A stretch of 64,000 bases of DNA from Janthinobacterium sp. UMAB-56 (GCF_900095265.1 NZ_LT607668.1:7440-71439); one strand, 5' to 3'; positions 8,945 through 17,868 are shown, counted from the first letter of the stretch. The notes: a model not told the origin generated them from the letters alone. Numbers and translations are program-made.

Positions 8945-10036
8945 ATGTCCGCCACCGTCACCGATCTCGCCGTCCTGGCGCGCACCATTAAAGAATGGGG
9001 GCGCGAGCTGGGTTTTGCCGAGGTGCGCATCGCCGACGTGGATCTGTCGCACATGGAAGCGCCCTTGCAAGCCTGGCTAGCGGCAGGGTATCACGGCGAA
9101 ATGGACTATATGGCCAGCCATGGCATGAAGCGTGCGCGCCCGGCCGAACTGGTGCCGGGCACTGTGCGCGCCATCAGCGCGCGCATGAATTACCTGCCGC
9201 CGGCACTGGGGCCCGATTGGCGCGCGCACGAAGCGGCGCGCGACGCCGATCCGTCGGCGGCCGTGATCTCCGTGTATGCGCGCGGCCGCGACTATCACAA
9301 GGTGATGCGCTCGCGACTGCAGCAGCTGGCCGAGCGTATCAAGGGCGAGATCGGTGACTTCGGCTACCGTGTCTTCAGCGATTCGGCGCCCGTGATGGAA
9401 GTCGAGCTGGCGCAAAAGGGGGGACTGGGCTGGCGCGGCAAGCATACCTTGCTGATCAACCGCCAGGGCGGTTCCTTCTTTTTCCTCGGCGAGATCCTCA
9501 TCGACGTGCCGCTGCCGGTGGACCCGCCGGAGATTGCGCGCTGCGGCCAGTGTTCGGCCTGCATTACGGTGTGCCCGACGCAGGCGATACTGGGGCCGTA
9601 CCAACTCGATGCGCGCCGCTGCATCTCTTATCTGACGATCGAATTGAAGGGCGCCATTCCCGTCGAGATGCGCCCCTTGATCGGCAACAAGGTGTACGGC
9701 TGCGACGATTGCCAGACCGTCTGCCCGTGGAACAAGTTCGCCCAGCGCGCCGTCGTACCGGACTTCGACGAGCGCCACAGCCTGGGCAGCGCCGGCATGG
9801 TGGAACTGTTCGCCTGGACAGAAGAGGAATTCAACCGCCGCATGGAAGGCAGCGCGATTCGCCGCATCGGCCACGAACGCTGGTTGCGCAACCTGGCAGT
9901 CGGCATGGGCAACGCTGCCGCCAAGGCCCGTGGCCAGGCCGACATCGTTGCGGCCCTGCTGTCGCGCCGCGCACATCCGTCAGCCATCGTGCGCGAGCAT
10001 GTCGAATGGGCGCTGGCGCTGCACGGCATCGCTTGA
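8945..10036 (+). CDS. queG: epoxyqueuosine reductase QueG
   Basis: QueG performs the last step of queuosine synthesis, reducing epoxyqueuosine in tRNA with cobalamin and two [4Fe-4S] clusters. In 363 residues, the N-terminal cobalamin-binding part includes AKGGLGWRGKHTLLIN. The ferredoxin-like cluster motifs are CGQCSACITVCPTQAI and CDDCQTVCPWNKFA, and HEAT-like repeats close the C-terminus. It is divergent from tsaE with 72 bp between start codons, the usual arrangement for this gene. Confidence 0.96.
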   Translation: MSATVTDLAVLARTIKEWGRELGFAEVRIADVDLSHMEAPLQAWLAAGYHGEMDYMASHGMKRARPAELVPGTVRAISARMNYLPPALGPDWRAHEAARDADPSAAVISVYARGRDYHKVMRSRLQQLAERIKGEIGDFGYRVFSDSAPVMEVELAQKGGLGWRGKHTLLINRQGGSFFFLGEILIDVPLPVDPPEIARCGQCSACITVCPTQAILGPYQLDARRCISYLTIELKGAIPVEMRPLIGNKVYGCDDCQTVCPWNKFAQRAVVPDFDERHSLGSAGMVELFAWTEEEFNRRMEGSAIRRIGHERWLRNLAVGMGNAAAKARGQADIVAALLSRRAHPSAIVREHVEWALALHGIA

Positions 10037-10055
10037 TCTGCGCTTGTAACGGCAC

Positions 10056-10433
10056 TTAAACCTGCTTCAGGCGCAGCGCCGACCACGCACTATCGATGGC
10101 GATCATCGCCACGCTGTCGAGCCGCATGGTTTGCGCCAAGTCGCGGATATCGTCGCGGTGAATGTCGCTGCCCGCCTTCACGCTACCCTTGCGGTACGCC
10201 ACCCACAGCGCGCCACCGGGCGCCAGGCGCGCCTGCGCCGCCGGCAGGTGCTGTTCCAGTTCCGCGCGGCTGCGCGCGAACAGCAGTATCCAGTCCGCAT
10301 GCTCTCCTTCATTCACCCGCCGCTCGGCTGGCAGTTGCGCCAGCAAGGCCGCATGCTCGCCGCCGTCATTCAACACGGCCATGGCCTTGGCATTTTTTAC
10401 AAACATTTTGTCAAAGACGGTTTTGTCAGGCAT
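10056..10433 (-). CDS. DUF3052-like small protein
   Basis: A 125-residue protein if translation begins at MPDKTVFDKMF (10433); an upstream in-frame start at 10472 would add 13 residues without family resemblance. It resembles DUF3052-type proteins of unknown function, with a central ADWILLFARSRAEL strand-helix and a GGALWVAYRKGS segment that recalls a reduced methyltransferase-like fold. No catalytic residues can be assigned. It diverges from the PadR-type regulator and shares its 5' region, so it might be under the same control. Confidence 0.6.
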   Translation of the reverse strand: MPDKTVFDKMFVKNAKAMAVLNDGGEHAALLAQLPAERRVNEGEHADWILLFARSRAELEQHLPAAQARLAPGGALWVAYRKGSVKAGSDIHRDDIRDLAQTMRLDSVAMIAIDSAWSALRLKQV

Positions 10434-10480
10434 GGCATGGGCGTGTAGATGAGGGGAAGACGAGCATAACAAATTTCTCC

Positions 10481-10540
10481 TTGACTTATCGATATATCGT
10501 TATAAAATGTCGATACCTACTAACGATATATCTTTAAAGA
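10481..10540 (+). promoter_or_regulatory. promoter and inverted-repeat operator of the PadR regulator gene
   Basis: A sigma-70 promoter is visible: TTGACT at 10481-10486, a 16-bp spacer, and TAAAAT at 10503-10508. The perfect palindrome CGATATATCG (10490-10499) sits in the spacer. A second near-copy, AACGATATATCTT, lies at 10522-10534. Two related AT-rich operators over a promoter are what an autoregulating PadR dimer would need; the binding itself is inferred. Confidence 0.65.
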
Positions 10541-10546
10541 GAAAAC

Positions 10547-11203
10547 ATGAGAAACTCACAGCATACAGAACATGGCCACGGCGGCCAGCAGCATCACCAT
10601 CACCATCATGGCGACCATCGCCACGAACACCGCAGTGACCACTACATGCACGGACGCGGCCCGCGCGGCTTCGACGAGCGCGGCGACGGCATGGGCCATG
10701 GCGGCCCGGGTGGCCCAGGTGGACGAGGGCGCGGCGAACGGGCCGAGCGCGTCTTCGGCCGCGGCGACTTGCCCCTGATCGTGCTGGCGCTGATCGAAAT
10801 CAGCCCCCGTCACGGCTATGAAATCATCAAGGCCATCGAAGAGCGTTGCGGCGGCGCCTATGCTCCCAGCCCGGGTGCCGTGTATCCGACCTTGACCCTG
10901 CTGGAAGAGCAGGACTACGTCACGTCGGGCGAAAGCGCCAGCGGCAAGAAGCTCTACACGATCACCGATATGGGCCGCGCGTATCTCGACGAGAACCGCG
11001 CCCAGGTCGATGGCATCCTGGCCCGCCTGGACATGTTTGCCCGCGTCCAGGCGCGCAACGCCTTGCCCGAGCGGGTGCGCCAGGCCATGCACACCGTGAA
11101 GCATGCGCTATTGCTGAACAAGACCAACTGGAGTGAAGCGGAAGCCGAGCGCGTTTCCGCCGTGCTGGAACAGGCGGCGAACGCCATCGTCGACGGCCAC
11201 TGA
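10547..11203 (+). CDS. yqjI: PadR-family regulator with metal-binding-type His-rich N-terminus (YqjI-like)
   Basis: A 218-residue regulator. Residues 1-65 are extremely His/Gly-rich (a six-His run near residue 17 plus many HxH pairs). A PadR winged helix begins at LPLIVLALIEISPRHGYEII and includes SPGAVYPTLTLLEEQDYV, and a helical C-terminal dimerisation domain follows. E. coli YqjI is a PadR protein with a His-rich N-terminus that senses nickel and represses the adjacent ferric reductase gene yqjH. The gene here is followed 22 bp later by a YqjH-like protein, so the same role is likely. The metal is inferred from the homologue. Confidence 0.88.
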   Translation: MRNSQHTEHGHGGQQHHHHHHGDHRHEHRSDHYMHGRGPRGFDERGDGMGHGGPGGPGGRGRGERAERVFGRGDLPLIVLALIEISPRHGYEIIKAIEERCGGAYAPSPGAVYPTLTLLEEQDYVTSGESASGKKLYTITDMGRAYLDENRAQVDGILARLDMFARVQARNALPERVRQAMHTVKHALLLNKTNWSEAEAERVSAVLEQAANAIVDGH

Positions 11204-11225
11204 ACCTACTTGACAAGGATAAGCA

Positions 11226-12053
11226 ATGACTACTGCATCACCAACAGCGCCACGCCCGCACGCCATCGAGCGCGTGCGGCATGACTTGAAACTGCGCGTG
11301 CTCACCGTCGTGCGCACCGAGCAGCTGACGCCGCACATGCGCCGCATCACCCTGGCCGGCGACGACCTGGACGGCTTTGTCTCGCCTGCGCACGACGATC
11401 ACGTGAAACTGTTCTTCCCCGCCCCGGGCGAGACGGCGCCCGTGTTGCCCGTGCTGGGCAATGGCGCCAATCCCATCGAGTACGCGCAAGGGGCGCGCCC
11501 CATCGCCCGCAATTACACGCCGCGCCGCTACGACGCCGAGCGGCGCGAGCTGGAGATCGACTTCGTGCTGCATGGCGACGGGCCCGCGTCGCTGTGGGCG
11601 GCGCAAGCCGCTCCCGGTCAGACCCTGGGCGTGGGCGGCCCGCGCGGCTCGATGCTGGTGCCGTTTGATTTCGACTGGTATGTGCTGGTGGGCGACCAGA
11701 CGGCCTTGCCGGCGATTGCCCGCCGCCTGGAGCAGCTGCCGGCCAAGTCGCGGGCGATGGCCGTGATCGAGATCGTCGAAGACGGCGAACAGATCGCGCT
11801 CGATTGCGCGGCGCAGCTGGACGTGCGCTGGGTGGCGCGCAATGGCCGCAAGGGGCCGCTGCTACTGCAAGCGTTGGCGCAAGTCGCCTTGCCGCAGGAG
11901 GGCGACGGCTATGTGTGGGTGGCGTGCGAGCATGCGCAGGTGCAGGGCTTGCGCGGTCACTTTATTGAAGCCGGTGTGCCAAAGCAGCATCTGCATGTGG
12001 CCAGTTACTGGAAGCATGGCGTGGAAGAGCACCATGAGCATCATGATGACTGA
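11226..12053 (+). CDS. siderophore-interacting FAD-dependent ferric reductase (YqjH/ViuB type)
   Basis: A 275-residue cytosolic flavoprotein that releases iron from ferric siderophores by reduction. The N-terminal FAD-binding barrel ends in the signature ARNYTPRRYD near residue 95, which binds flavin. A NAD(P)H-type domain follows (VLVGDQTALPAIARRLEQL), and the C-terminal part has the SIP-family ending YVWVACEHAQVQGLRGHF. It lies 22 bp after the PadR regulator, so the two form one operon under metal control. The C-terminus EEHHEHHDD is also His-rich, an interesting parallel to the regulator. Confidence 0.92.
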   Translation: MTTASPTAPRPHAIERVRHDLKLRVLTVVRTEQLTPHMRRITLAGDDLDGFVSPAHDDHVKLFFPAPGETAPVLPVLGNGANPIEYAQGARPIARNYTPRRYDAERRELEIDFVLHGDGPASLWAAQAAPGQTLGVGGPRGSMLVPFDFDWYVLVGDQTALPAIARRLEQLPAKSRAMAVIEIVEDGEQIALDCAAQLDVRWVARNGRKGPLLLQALAQVALPQEGDGYVWVACEHAQVQGLRGHFIEAGVPKQHLHVASYWKHGVEEHHEHHDD

Positions 12054-12061
12054 TTAAGGCC

Positions 12062-12126
12062 GGGGTCAGACCCCAGGATGCGATGGCACCGAGCTTGACG
12101 CCAGCGGCATTGGGGGGCTGCCCCCC
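12062..12126. repeat. GGGGTC-A-GACCCC palindrome and a second G6/C6 hairpin in a convergent gap
   Basis: GGGGTCAGACCCC (12062-12074) is a perfect inverted repeat around a central A and matches the core of the repeat at 3016-3128. Forty bases later GGGGGG-CTG-CCCCCC (12112-12126) can form a second hairpin. They sit between the convergent reductase and dctR genes and may stop transcription in both directions, although neither has a T-run. Confidence 0.6.
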
Positions 12127-12135
12127 GATTTCAGC

Positions 12136-12720
12136 CTACTTCAACAACCCCGCCAGCTCCACCGCCGTCTTGACCTGCATCTTGTCGAAGATATGCGCGC
12201 GGTGCACTTCCACGGTACGCATGCTGATGCCCAGCTTGTCGGCCACCACCTTGTTCATCTTGCCCGCCAAAATCAGGTCCAGCACTTCGCGTTCGCGCGT
12301 CGACAGGGTGGCCAGGCGCGCGTGCACGGCGGCCAGCTCGCCCGCCTGGCGCGAGTTGGCCAGGCCCTGCTGCACGCGATCCATCAGGTCGTTGTCGTTG
12401 AACGGCTTTTCAAAAAAATCGAAGGCGCCCCGTTTCAGGCTGTCGACTGCCATCGGCACGTCGCCGTGGCCGGTGAGGAAAATCACGGGCAGGCGCGCCG
12501 TCAGGTCGCGCTTGACCAGCTGGTCGAACAGGGCGATGCCGTTCATGTCTGGCATCCGCACGTCGAGCAGCACGCAGTCGCCGGCGGCGTCGAAGCTGCC
12601 GTCCAGGCTATCGAGGAATTGCTGGGCGCTGGCGTAGTTGCGCGCCTCGATGCTGCGCGAGGCGGCCAGCCAGGACAGGGAGTCGCGTACGACCTCTTCG
12701 TCGTCGATGATGTGTAGCAT
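12136..12720 (-). CDS. dctR: FixJ-family response regulator DctR
   Basis: A 194-residue response regulator. The receiver domain has acidic residues DDEE at 6-9, the phosphoacceptor Asp53 in LLDVRMPDMNG, and the conserved FLTGHGD and FEKPF segments. A LuxR-type helix-turn-helix begins near residue 135 (LSTREREVLDLILAGKMNK). FixJ-type DctR paired with DctS activates the TRAP genes dctPQM in Rhodobacter capsulatus, and dctPQM here lies just beyond the kinase gene. The probable target site is the 28-bp palindrome at 14802-14829. Confidence 0.92.
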   Translation of the reverse strand: MLHIIDDEEVVRDSLSWLAASRSIEARNYASAQQFLDSLDGSFDAAGDCVLLDVRMPDMNGIALFDQLVKRDLTARLPVIFLTGHGDVPMAVDSLKRGAFDFFEKPFNDNDLMDRVQQGLANSRQAGELAAVHARLATLSTREREVLDLILAGKMNKVVADKLGISMRTVEVHRAHIFDKMQVKTAVELAGLLK

Positions 12721-12738
12721 GGTGTCTCCGGCTCGTCG

Positions 12739-14772
12739 TTATTGGTTATTGCTTGGTGCTGGGTGCTTGGTGCGCGGCGCGGCCGGCACACTGAATGTAA
12801 AGATAGTACCGCCAGCGGGGTTGGCGTTGAAAGTCAGCGCGCCGCCGTGAAATTCGATGGCGGTGCGGCAGATGTTCAGGCCCATGCCCATGCCTTCGGA
12901 TTTGGTCGAGAAAAACGGCGAAAACAGCCGCTCGGCCACGTCTTGCGCAATGCCGTGGCCATGGTCGATCACATCCACCGTTACCATGCCTTGCTGCGCA
13001 TCGTGGCTGGCCCGCAGGCGCATGATACGCCGTCCGGGTGGCGCATCCTGCATGGCTTCGATGGCGTTGCGCGTCAGGTTCAGCAGCACTTGCTCGATCA
13101 TCACGGGGTCGGCGCGCAGCAGCGGCAGGTCTGGCGGCAGCTCTTCCTGGATGGTGACATAGTATTTGCGCGCCTGCAGGTCGATCAGGGCGCGGATGCC
13201 GTCGATCAGGGTGCGGATGGCGATATCCTGGCGCTGCGGTTCGCTCTTGCGCACGAAGTCATGCACGCTGCGGATGATCTGGCCGGCCCGCTGCGCCTGC
13301 GCGCCGGCCTGTTCCAGCGCCGGCTTCAAGGTGCCAGGATCGACGGGGGCGCCATGCTCGATGGCGCGGCGGATCAGGTTCAGCGCCCCCGTGGTGTAGC
13401 TGGAGATGGCTGCCAGCGGCTGGTTCAGTTCATGCGCCAGCATCGACGCCAGTTCGCCCATGGTGGCCAGGCGCGAACTCGTTTGCAGCTTTTCCTGCTG
13501 CTGGCGATTGAGTTCCTCGACCCGCTTGCGGTCCGAGATATCGAGCACGGAACCCATCCAGCCCGTCTGCTGGCCGTTCTTGTCCACCAGCGGCGCTTCG
13601 AAGATCAGCACGGGCACGCGCGTGCCATCGGGGCGCTGGAAATAGGTTTCGAACTGCGGCGTGGGATTGCCGGCCAGGGCCTTGACGAAGCGCTGCTGGT
13701 ATTCCTCCAGCGCCTCGGGCACCCAGTAGGGCATGGGCGGCAAACGCCCCAGGATTTCCTCGGCCGGATAGCCGACGATGTGGCAGAACGCGGGATTGAC
13801 ATAGGTGACGCGCCCTTCCAGGTCGCGCGCGCGCATGCCCGTCACCAGCGAGTTTTCCATCGCCGTGCGAAACAGCATCTGCTGGCGCAGCGCGCCTTCG
13901 GCCACCAGGCGGCGCGAAATATGCCGCCACAGGGCCAGCAAACTCCACAGCAAACCCAGCGACAGGGCGATGACGGAGCCGACCAGCAAATTGGGCAGCA
14001 GCTTGGGCTGGCTTTTCACGCTGTCGGTAAACAGGGTGATGGTGGCGCCGGGCACGTCAAGTGCGCGTTTGTGCGTGTACACGCCGTGACCGGGACCGGC
14101 GGCGGCGCGCCGCGCCAGCACCTTGTCGTCGCGGTCGATCAGCGAAATCTGGTTATCCTGGGCAAACCACCACGGCACCATTTCATCGAGCAGGCTGCTG
14201 ATCTGGTAGGTGGCCACCAGGCTGCCCACATAGCGCTGGCCGTCGAACAGGGGCTGGTGGTAATCCATCAGCATGGCGCCCGGCGGTGCGTCGGGAAAGC
14301 CCGTCTGCTGCGACGGCTGGGCGTACTGGCCCCGGTGCAGGCGGCGCGCATTGTCGGCCGCCGTCAGCGAAGCCGGCGAAAACGACAGGGCATGCGGCAG
14401 GCTGCTGTCGCTGGTGGCCAGCACCTTGCCGCTGGTGTCGAGCCACAGCACGCGCTGCAGTTCGCGGCCATTGCGCAACATCTGCTGCAGCCGTTCGTGC
14501 ACTTTTTCCGCGCCCAGCGAGGCGCTGGCGATGTCCATGCCCAGGTTGAACAGGCTTTCCTCGTTGCGCGCCAGTTGAAAACGGATGGTCTGCTCCACCC
14601 ACAAAGTGTCGGCGATCAGCTGTTCCTGGCGCTCGTTGCTTTCCATCTGGCGCGCCTGCCAGGGCAGCCAGAGCAGGATGGACAGGAACAGCAGCAGCAG
14701 GATGACGGGCAGCAGCCAGCGCATCGGGCTCGATAGCTTGAAGCGGCGTGCAAGAGTGGGGGGAGTCGGCAT
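12739..14772 (-). CDS. dctS: C4-dicarboxylate sensor histidine kinase DctS-like, with PAS domain
   Basis: A 677-residue membrane kinase. It has transmembrane helix 1 at about 18-36, a periplasmic sensor of about 220 residues and transmembrane helix 2 near 262-282. A PAS domain follows (about 300-420, ENSLVTGMRARDLEGRVTYV to the PAC region GWMGSVLDISDRK). The HisKA phosphoacceptor is in ASMLAHELNQPLAAISSY, and the ATPase domain ends with GHGIAQDVAERLFSPFFSTK and GMGLNICR. It lies 18 bp upstream of dctR on the same strand, so they are one operon, divergent from dctP. The ligand is inferred from context to be a C4-dicarboxylate or another organic acid. Confidence 0.92.
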   Translation of the reverse strand: MPTPPTLARRFKLSSPMRWLLPVILLLLFLSILLWLPWQARQMESNERQEQLIADTLWVEQTIRFQLARNEESLFNLGMDIASASLGAEKVHERLQQMLRNGRELQRVLWLDTSGKVLATSDSSLPHALSFSPASLTAADNARRLHRGQYAQPSQQTGFPDAPPGAMLMDYHQPLFDGQRYVGSLVATYQISSLLDEMVPWWFAQDNQISLIDRDDKVLARRAAAGPGHGVYTHKRALDVPGATITLFTDSVKSQPKLLPNLLVGSVIALSLGLLWSLLALWRHISRRLVAEGALRQQMLFRTAMENSLVTGMRARDLEGRVTYVNPAFCHIVGYPAEEILGRLPPMPYWVPEALEEYQQRFVKALAGNPTPQFETYFQRPDGTRVPVLIFEAPLVDKNGQQTGWMGSVLDISDRKRVEELNRQQQEKLQTSSRLATMGELASMLAHELNQPLAAISSYTTGALNLIRRAIEHGAPVDPGTLKPALEQAGAQAQRAGQIIRSVHDFVRKSEPQRQDIAIRTLIDGIRALIDLQARKYYVTIQEELPPDLPLLRADPVMIEQVLLNLTRNAIEAMQDAPPGRRIMRLRASHDAQQGMVTVDVIDHGHGIAQDVAERLFSPFFSTKSEGMGMGLNICRTAIEFHGGALTFNANPAGGTIFTFSVPAAPRTKHPAPSNNQ

Positions 14773-14801
14773 GGCTGGCAGGGTAGCGGCTTATCGGCAG
14801 C

Positions 14802-14829
14802 CGGCTATTGTGGTTAACCACAATAGCCG
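14802..14829. promoter_or_regulatory. perfect 28-bp palindrome, probable DctR operator
   Basis: CGGCTATTGTGGTT followed by its exact reverse complement AACCACAATAGCCG is centred between 14815 and 14816. It lies 30 bp upstream of the dctS start and 75 bp upstream of the dctP start, in the divergent intergenic region. A shorter imperfect repeat TTGGA-N6-TCCAA is at 14841-14856. A symmetric site here is what a FixJ-family dimer would bind; the binding is inferred. Confidence 0.75.
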
Positions 14830-14903
14830 TGGCGGTTTCTTTGGAACAATATCCAAGTAGACAAATAATAAAGTTTTTTTCAAAAACCATCCAGGAGACA
14901 AAA

Positions 14904-15902
14904 ATGCAGATGAAAACCATGTTCGTCGCGCTGTGCGCGGCCATTGGCGCCACCGCCGGCGTCCACGCTTACGCGCAAGCGCCCATCGTCATCAAATTCA
15001 GCCACGTTGTGGCGACAGACACACCGAAGGGCCAGGCCGCCGAGCGCTTCAAGCAACTGGCCGAGAAAGCCACGAACGGCAAGGTCAAGGTCGAACTGTA
15101 CCCGAACAGCCAGCTCTACAAGGACAAGGAAGAACTCGAAGCGCTGCAGCTGGGCGCCGTGCAGATGCTGGCGCCATCGCTGGCCAAGTTCGGCCCGCTG
15201 GGCGTGAAGGAATTCGAAGCCTTCGACCTGCCCTACATTTTCCCCACCAAGACGGCGCTGTACAACGTTACCGAAGGCGAAATCGGCAAGAGCCTGCTGA
15301 AAAAACTGGAACCCAAGGGTATCACGGGCCTGGCCTACTGGGACAATGGCTTCAAGGTGATGTCGGCCAACAAGCCGCTGCACAGCCCGGCTGACTTCAA
15401 GGGCCTGAAAATGCGCATCCAGTCGTCCAAGGTACTCGACGCGCAGATGCGCGCGCTGGGCGCCAATCCGCAAGTGCTGGCCTTCTCGGAAGTGTATCAG
15501 GCGCTGCAGACGGGCGTGGTCGACGGCACGGAAAATCCGCCATCGAATATGTACACGCAAAAGATGCATGAAGTGCAAAAGCACGTGACTGTCTCCAACC
15601 ACGGTTACCTGGGCTACGCCGTCATCGTCAACAAAAAGTTCTGGGATGGCTTGCCACCCGATATTCGTGCACAGCTGGAAAAAGCCATGCGCGAAGCGAC
15701 CACGTTTGAAAAAGCCATCGCCCAGCGCGACAATGACCAGGCCCTCGACGCCATCAAGAAATCGGGCAAGACGCAAATTTATACGCTGACGGTGCAGGAA
15801 CAGGCCGAGTGGCGCAAGGCCCTGGCGCCCGTGCAGAAAGCCATGGAGGGGCGCATCGGCAAGGATCTGATCTCGGCCATCAACAAGGAAAGCGCGAAGT
15901 AA
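14904..15902 (+). CDS. dctP: TRAP transporter solute-binding protein DctP
   Basis: The periplasmic binding protein of a TRAP carboxylate transporter, 332 residues with a cleavable signal peptide (ending near VHAYAQA). DctP-family features are IKFSHVVATDTPKGQAAERF at the mature N-terminus, ELYPNSQLYKDKEEL, and GLKMRIQSSKVLDAQ with the arginine that usually contacts the substrate carboxylate. The helix YQALQTGVVDGTENPPSN follows. The start is set by the Shine-Dalgarno sequence CCAGGAGA 7 bp upstream. It is first of three genes with dctQ and dctM and is divergent from its sensor kinase. Confidence 0.96.
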   Translation: MQMKTMFVALCAAIGATAGVHAYAQAPIVIKFSHVVATDTPKGQAAERFKQLAEKATNGKVKVELYPNSQLYKDKEELEALQLGAVQMLAPSLAKFGPLGVKEFEAFDLPYIFPTKTALYNVTEGEIGKSLLKKLEPKGITGLAYWDNGFKVMSANKPLHSPADFKGLKMRIQSSKVLDAQMRALGANPQVLAFSEVYQALQTGVVDGTENPPSNMYTQKMHEVQKHVTVSNHGYLGYAVIVNKKFWDGLPPDIRAQLEKAMREATTFEKAIAQRDNDQALDAIKKSGKTQIYTLTVQEQAEWRKALAPVQKAMEGRIGKDLISAINKESAK

Positions 15903-16018
15903 ACAGCGCCGCCGCGCCGCCTGGTGCGGCGTTCAGGGACATCCCTGTCTCTCTGTAGCAACAGCGCCTGCGCGTCCTGCGCGGGTGCTGGCGTCCCCGC
16001 ATTCTTTGAAAGTCCACC

Positions 16019-16591
16019 ATGAAATTTCTGGATCACCTGGAAGAGTGGCTGATCGCGTCCCTGATGGGCGCCGCCACCGTCATCATTTTCGTCGCGGTCG
16101 TGCACCGCTACCTGTCCGGCTTGCCGATACCGGGGCTGCAAGACTACCTGATACAAATCAATACCAGCTGGGCCCAGGAACTGTGCATCTACATGTTCGT
16201 CTGGATGGCCAAGTTCGGCGCCGCGTACGGCGTGCGCACGGGCATCCACGTGGGCGTCGATGTGCTGATCAACCGCATGAATCCCCGCTGGCGCGACCGT
16301 TTCATCGTCTTCGGCCTGGCCGCCGGCGCCCTGTTTACGGGCATCGTCGGGACCCTGGGCGCCAGTTTCGTGTGGTCGATCGGCCACACGGACCAGACTT
16401 CGGCCGACATGGAAATCCCCATGTGGCTGGTGTACCTGGCCGTGCCGCTCGGTTCTTACCTGATGTGCTTCCGCTTCCTGCAAGTCATGGTGCATTTCAT
16501 CAAGACGGGTACCTTGCCGAAACACGACCATTCGCATGTCGAGGGCCTGGAAGAAGAACTGACGGCTGAAGAAAAAGGAGCCAAGGCATGA
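16019..16591 (+). CDS. dctQ: TRAP transporter small permease DctQ
   Basis: The four-helix small membrane subunit of the TRAP transporter, 190 residues. The helices are visible at about 14-35, 55-75, 95-118 and 135-155. The DctQ signature is in SWAQELCIYMFVWMAKFGAA and in the following GVRTGIHVGVDVLINRM. It starts 116 bp after dctP; that gap may let the abundant binding protein be expressed more than the permeases. Its stop overlaps the dctM start by 4 bp. Confidence 0.94.
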   Translation: MKFLDHLEEWLIASLMGAATVIIFVAVVHRYLSGLPIPGLQDYLIQINTSWAQELCIYMFVWMAKFGAAYGVRTGIHVGVDVLINRMNPRWRDRFIVFGLAAGALFTGIVGTLGASFVWSIGHTDQTSADMEIPMWLVYLAVPLGSYLMCFRFLQVMVHFIKTGTLPKHDHSHVEGLEEELTAEEKGAKA

Positions 16592-17868
16592 ACGCGCTGA
16601 TCATATTTGTTTTGCTGCTGGGGTTGATGCTGACCGGCATGCCGATTTCCATCTCGCTGGGCCTGACGGTGCTCACCTTCCTGTTCACCATGACCAGCGT
16701 GCCCATCGAATCGGTGGCCTTGAAGATCTTCACGGGTATCGAGAAGTTCGAGATCATGGCCATCCCGTTCTTTATTTTGGCGGGCAACTTCCTCACGCAT
16801 GGCGGGGTGGCGCGGCGCATGATCAATTTCGCCAGCTCCATGGTGGGCCACTGGCATGGCGGCCTGGCGCTGGCCGGCGTGATGGCGTGCGCGCTGTTTG
16901 CCGCCGTCTCCGGCTCCAGCCCCGCCACCGTGGTAGCGATCGGTTCCATCATCCTGCCGGCCATGGTCAAGCAGGGCTATCCGCGCGGCTTCGGCGCTGG
17001 CGTCATCACCACCTCGGGTGCGCTGGGCATCTTGATACCACCGTCGATCGTGATGGTGATGTATTCCGTCAGCACCAACACCTCCGTGGGCAAGCTGTTC
17101 ATGGCGGGCGTGATTCCCGGCATGATGCTGGCCATGCTGCTGGGCCTGACCACCTGGTTCTTGGCGCGCAAGAATAACTATCCACGCATGAAAAAGGCCA
17201 GCTGGGGCGAGCGCTTCGTGACATTCAAGAAGAGCGCCTGGGGCTTGCTGCTGATCGTCATCGTCATGGGCGGTATCTATTCGGGTGCGTTCACGCCGAC
17301 GGAAGCGGCCGCCATGGCTGCCGTGTATGCCTTCGTCATCGCCGTCTTCGTCTACAAGGACTTGAAGATCAAGCAAGTGGGCAAGGTCTTGCTCGATTCG
17401 GCCGCCATGTCGGCGATGCTGTTGTATATCATCACCAACGCCGTGCTGTTCTCGTTCCTGATGACCAGTGAAAACATCCCGCAAGCGATGGCCGAGTGGA
17501 TCACGGGCAAGGGCCTGGGCGTGATCAGCTTCCTGCTGGTGGTCAATGTGCTGCTGTTGGTGGCTGGTAACGTCATGGAACCGTCGTCGATCGTGCTGAT
17601 CATGGCGCCCATCCTGTTCCCCGTGGCCATGAAGCTGGGCATCGACCCTGTGCACTTCGGCATCTTGATCGTCGTCAACATGGAGGTGGGCATGTGCCAT
17701 CCGCCTGTGGGGCTGAACCTGTATGTGGCGTCCGGCATTACCAAGATGGGCATTTCCGAATTGACCGTGGCCGTGATGCCATGGCTGCTGACGATGCTGG
17801 CCTTCCTGGGCTTGATTACCTACGTACCACAAATCTCGCTGTGGCTGCCAAATTTAATTTACAACTAA
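16588..17868 (+). CDS. dctM: TRAP transporter large permease DctM
   Basis: The 426-residue, about 12-helix subunit that carries out sodium-driven uptake. Family motifs include GMPISISLGL near the start, the helix FEIMAIPFFILAGNFLTHGG, the AAVSGSSPATVVAIGSI re-entrant loop, and PPSIVMVMYSVSTNTSVGKL. The second re-entrant region is MEPSSIVLIMAPILFPVA. Start and stop overlap dctQ by ATGA. No terminator follows directly; the next transcript signal is the ncRNA-like region at 17.9 kb. Confidence 0.96.
   Translation: MNALIIFVLLLGLMLTGMPISISLGLTVLTFLFTMTSVPIESVALKIFTGIEKFEIMAIPFFILAGNFLTHGGVARRMINFASSMVGHWHGGLALAGVMACALFAAVSGSSPATVVAIGSIILPAMVKQGYPRGFGAGVITTSGALGILIPPSIVMVMYSVSTNTSVGKLFMAGVIPGMMLAMLLGLTTWFLARKNNYPRMKKASWGERFVTFKKSAWGLLLIVIVMGGIYSGAFTPTEAAAMAAVYAFVIAVFVYKDLKIKQVGKVLLDSAAMSAMLLYIITNAVLFSFLMTSENIPQAMAEWITGKGLGVISFLLVVNVLLLVAGNVMEPSSIVLIMAPILFPVAMKLGIDPVHFGILIVVNMEVGMCHPPVGLNLYVASGITKMGISELTVAVMPWLLTMLAFLGLITYVPQISLWLPNLIYN

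Noticed and set aside
14773-14903. Sigma-54 promoter upstream of dctP
   Set aside because: No GG-N10-GC element in the right context was found; the region has the palindrome and an AT-rich stretch instead.
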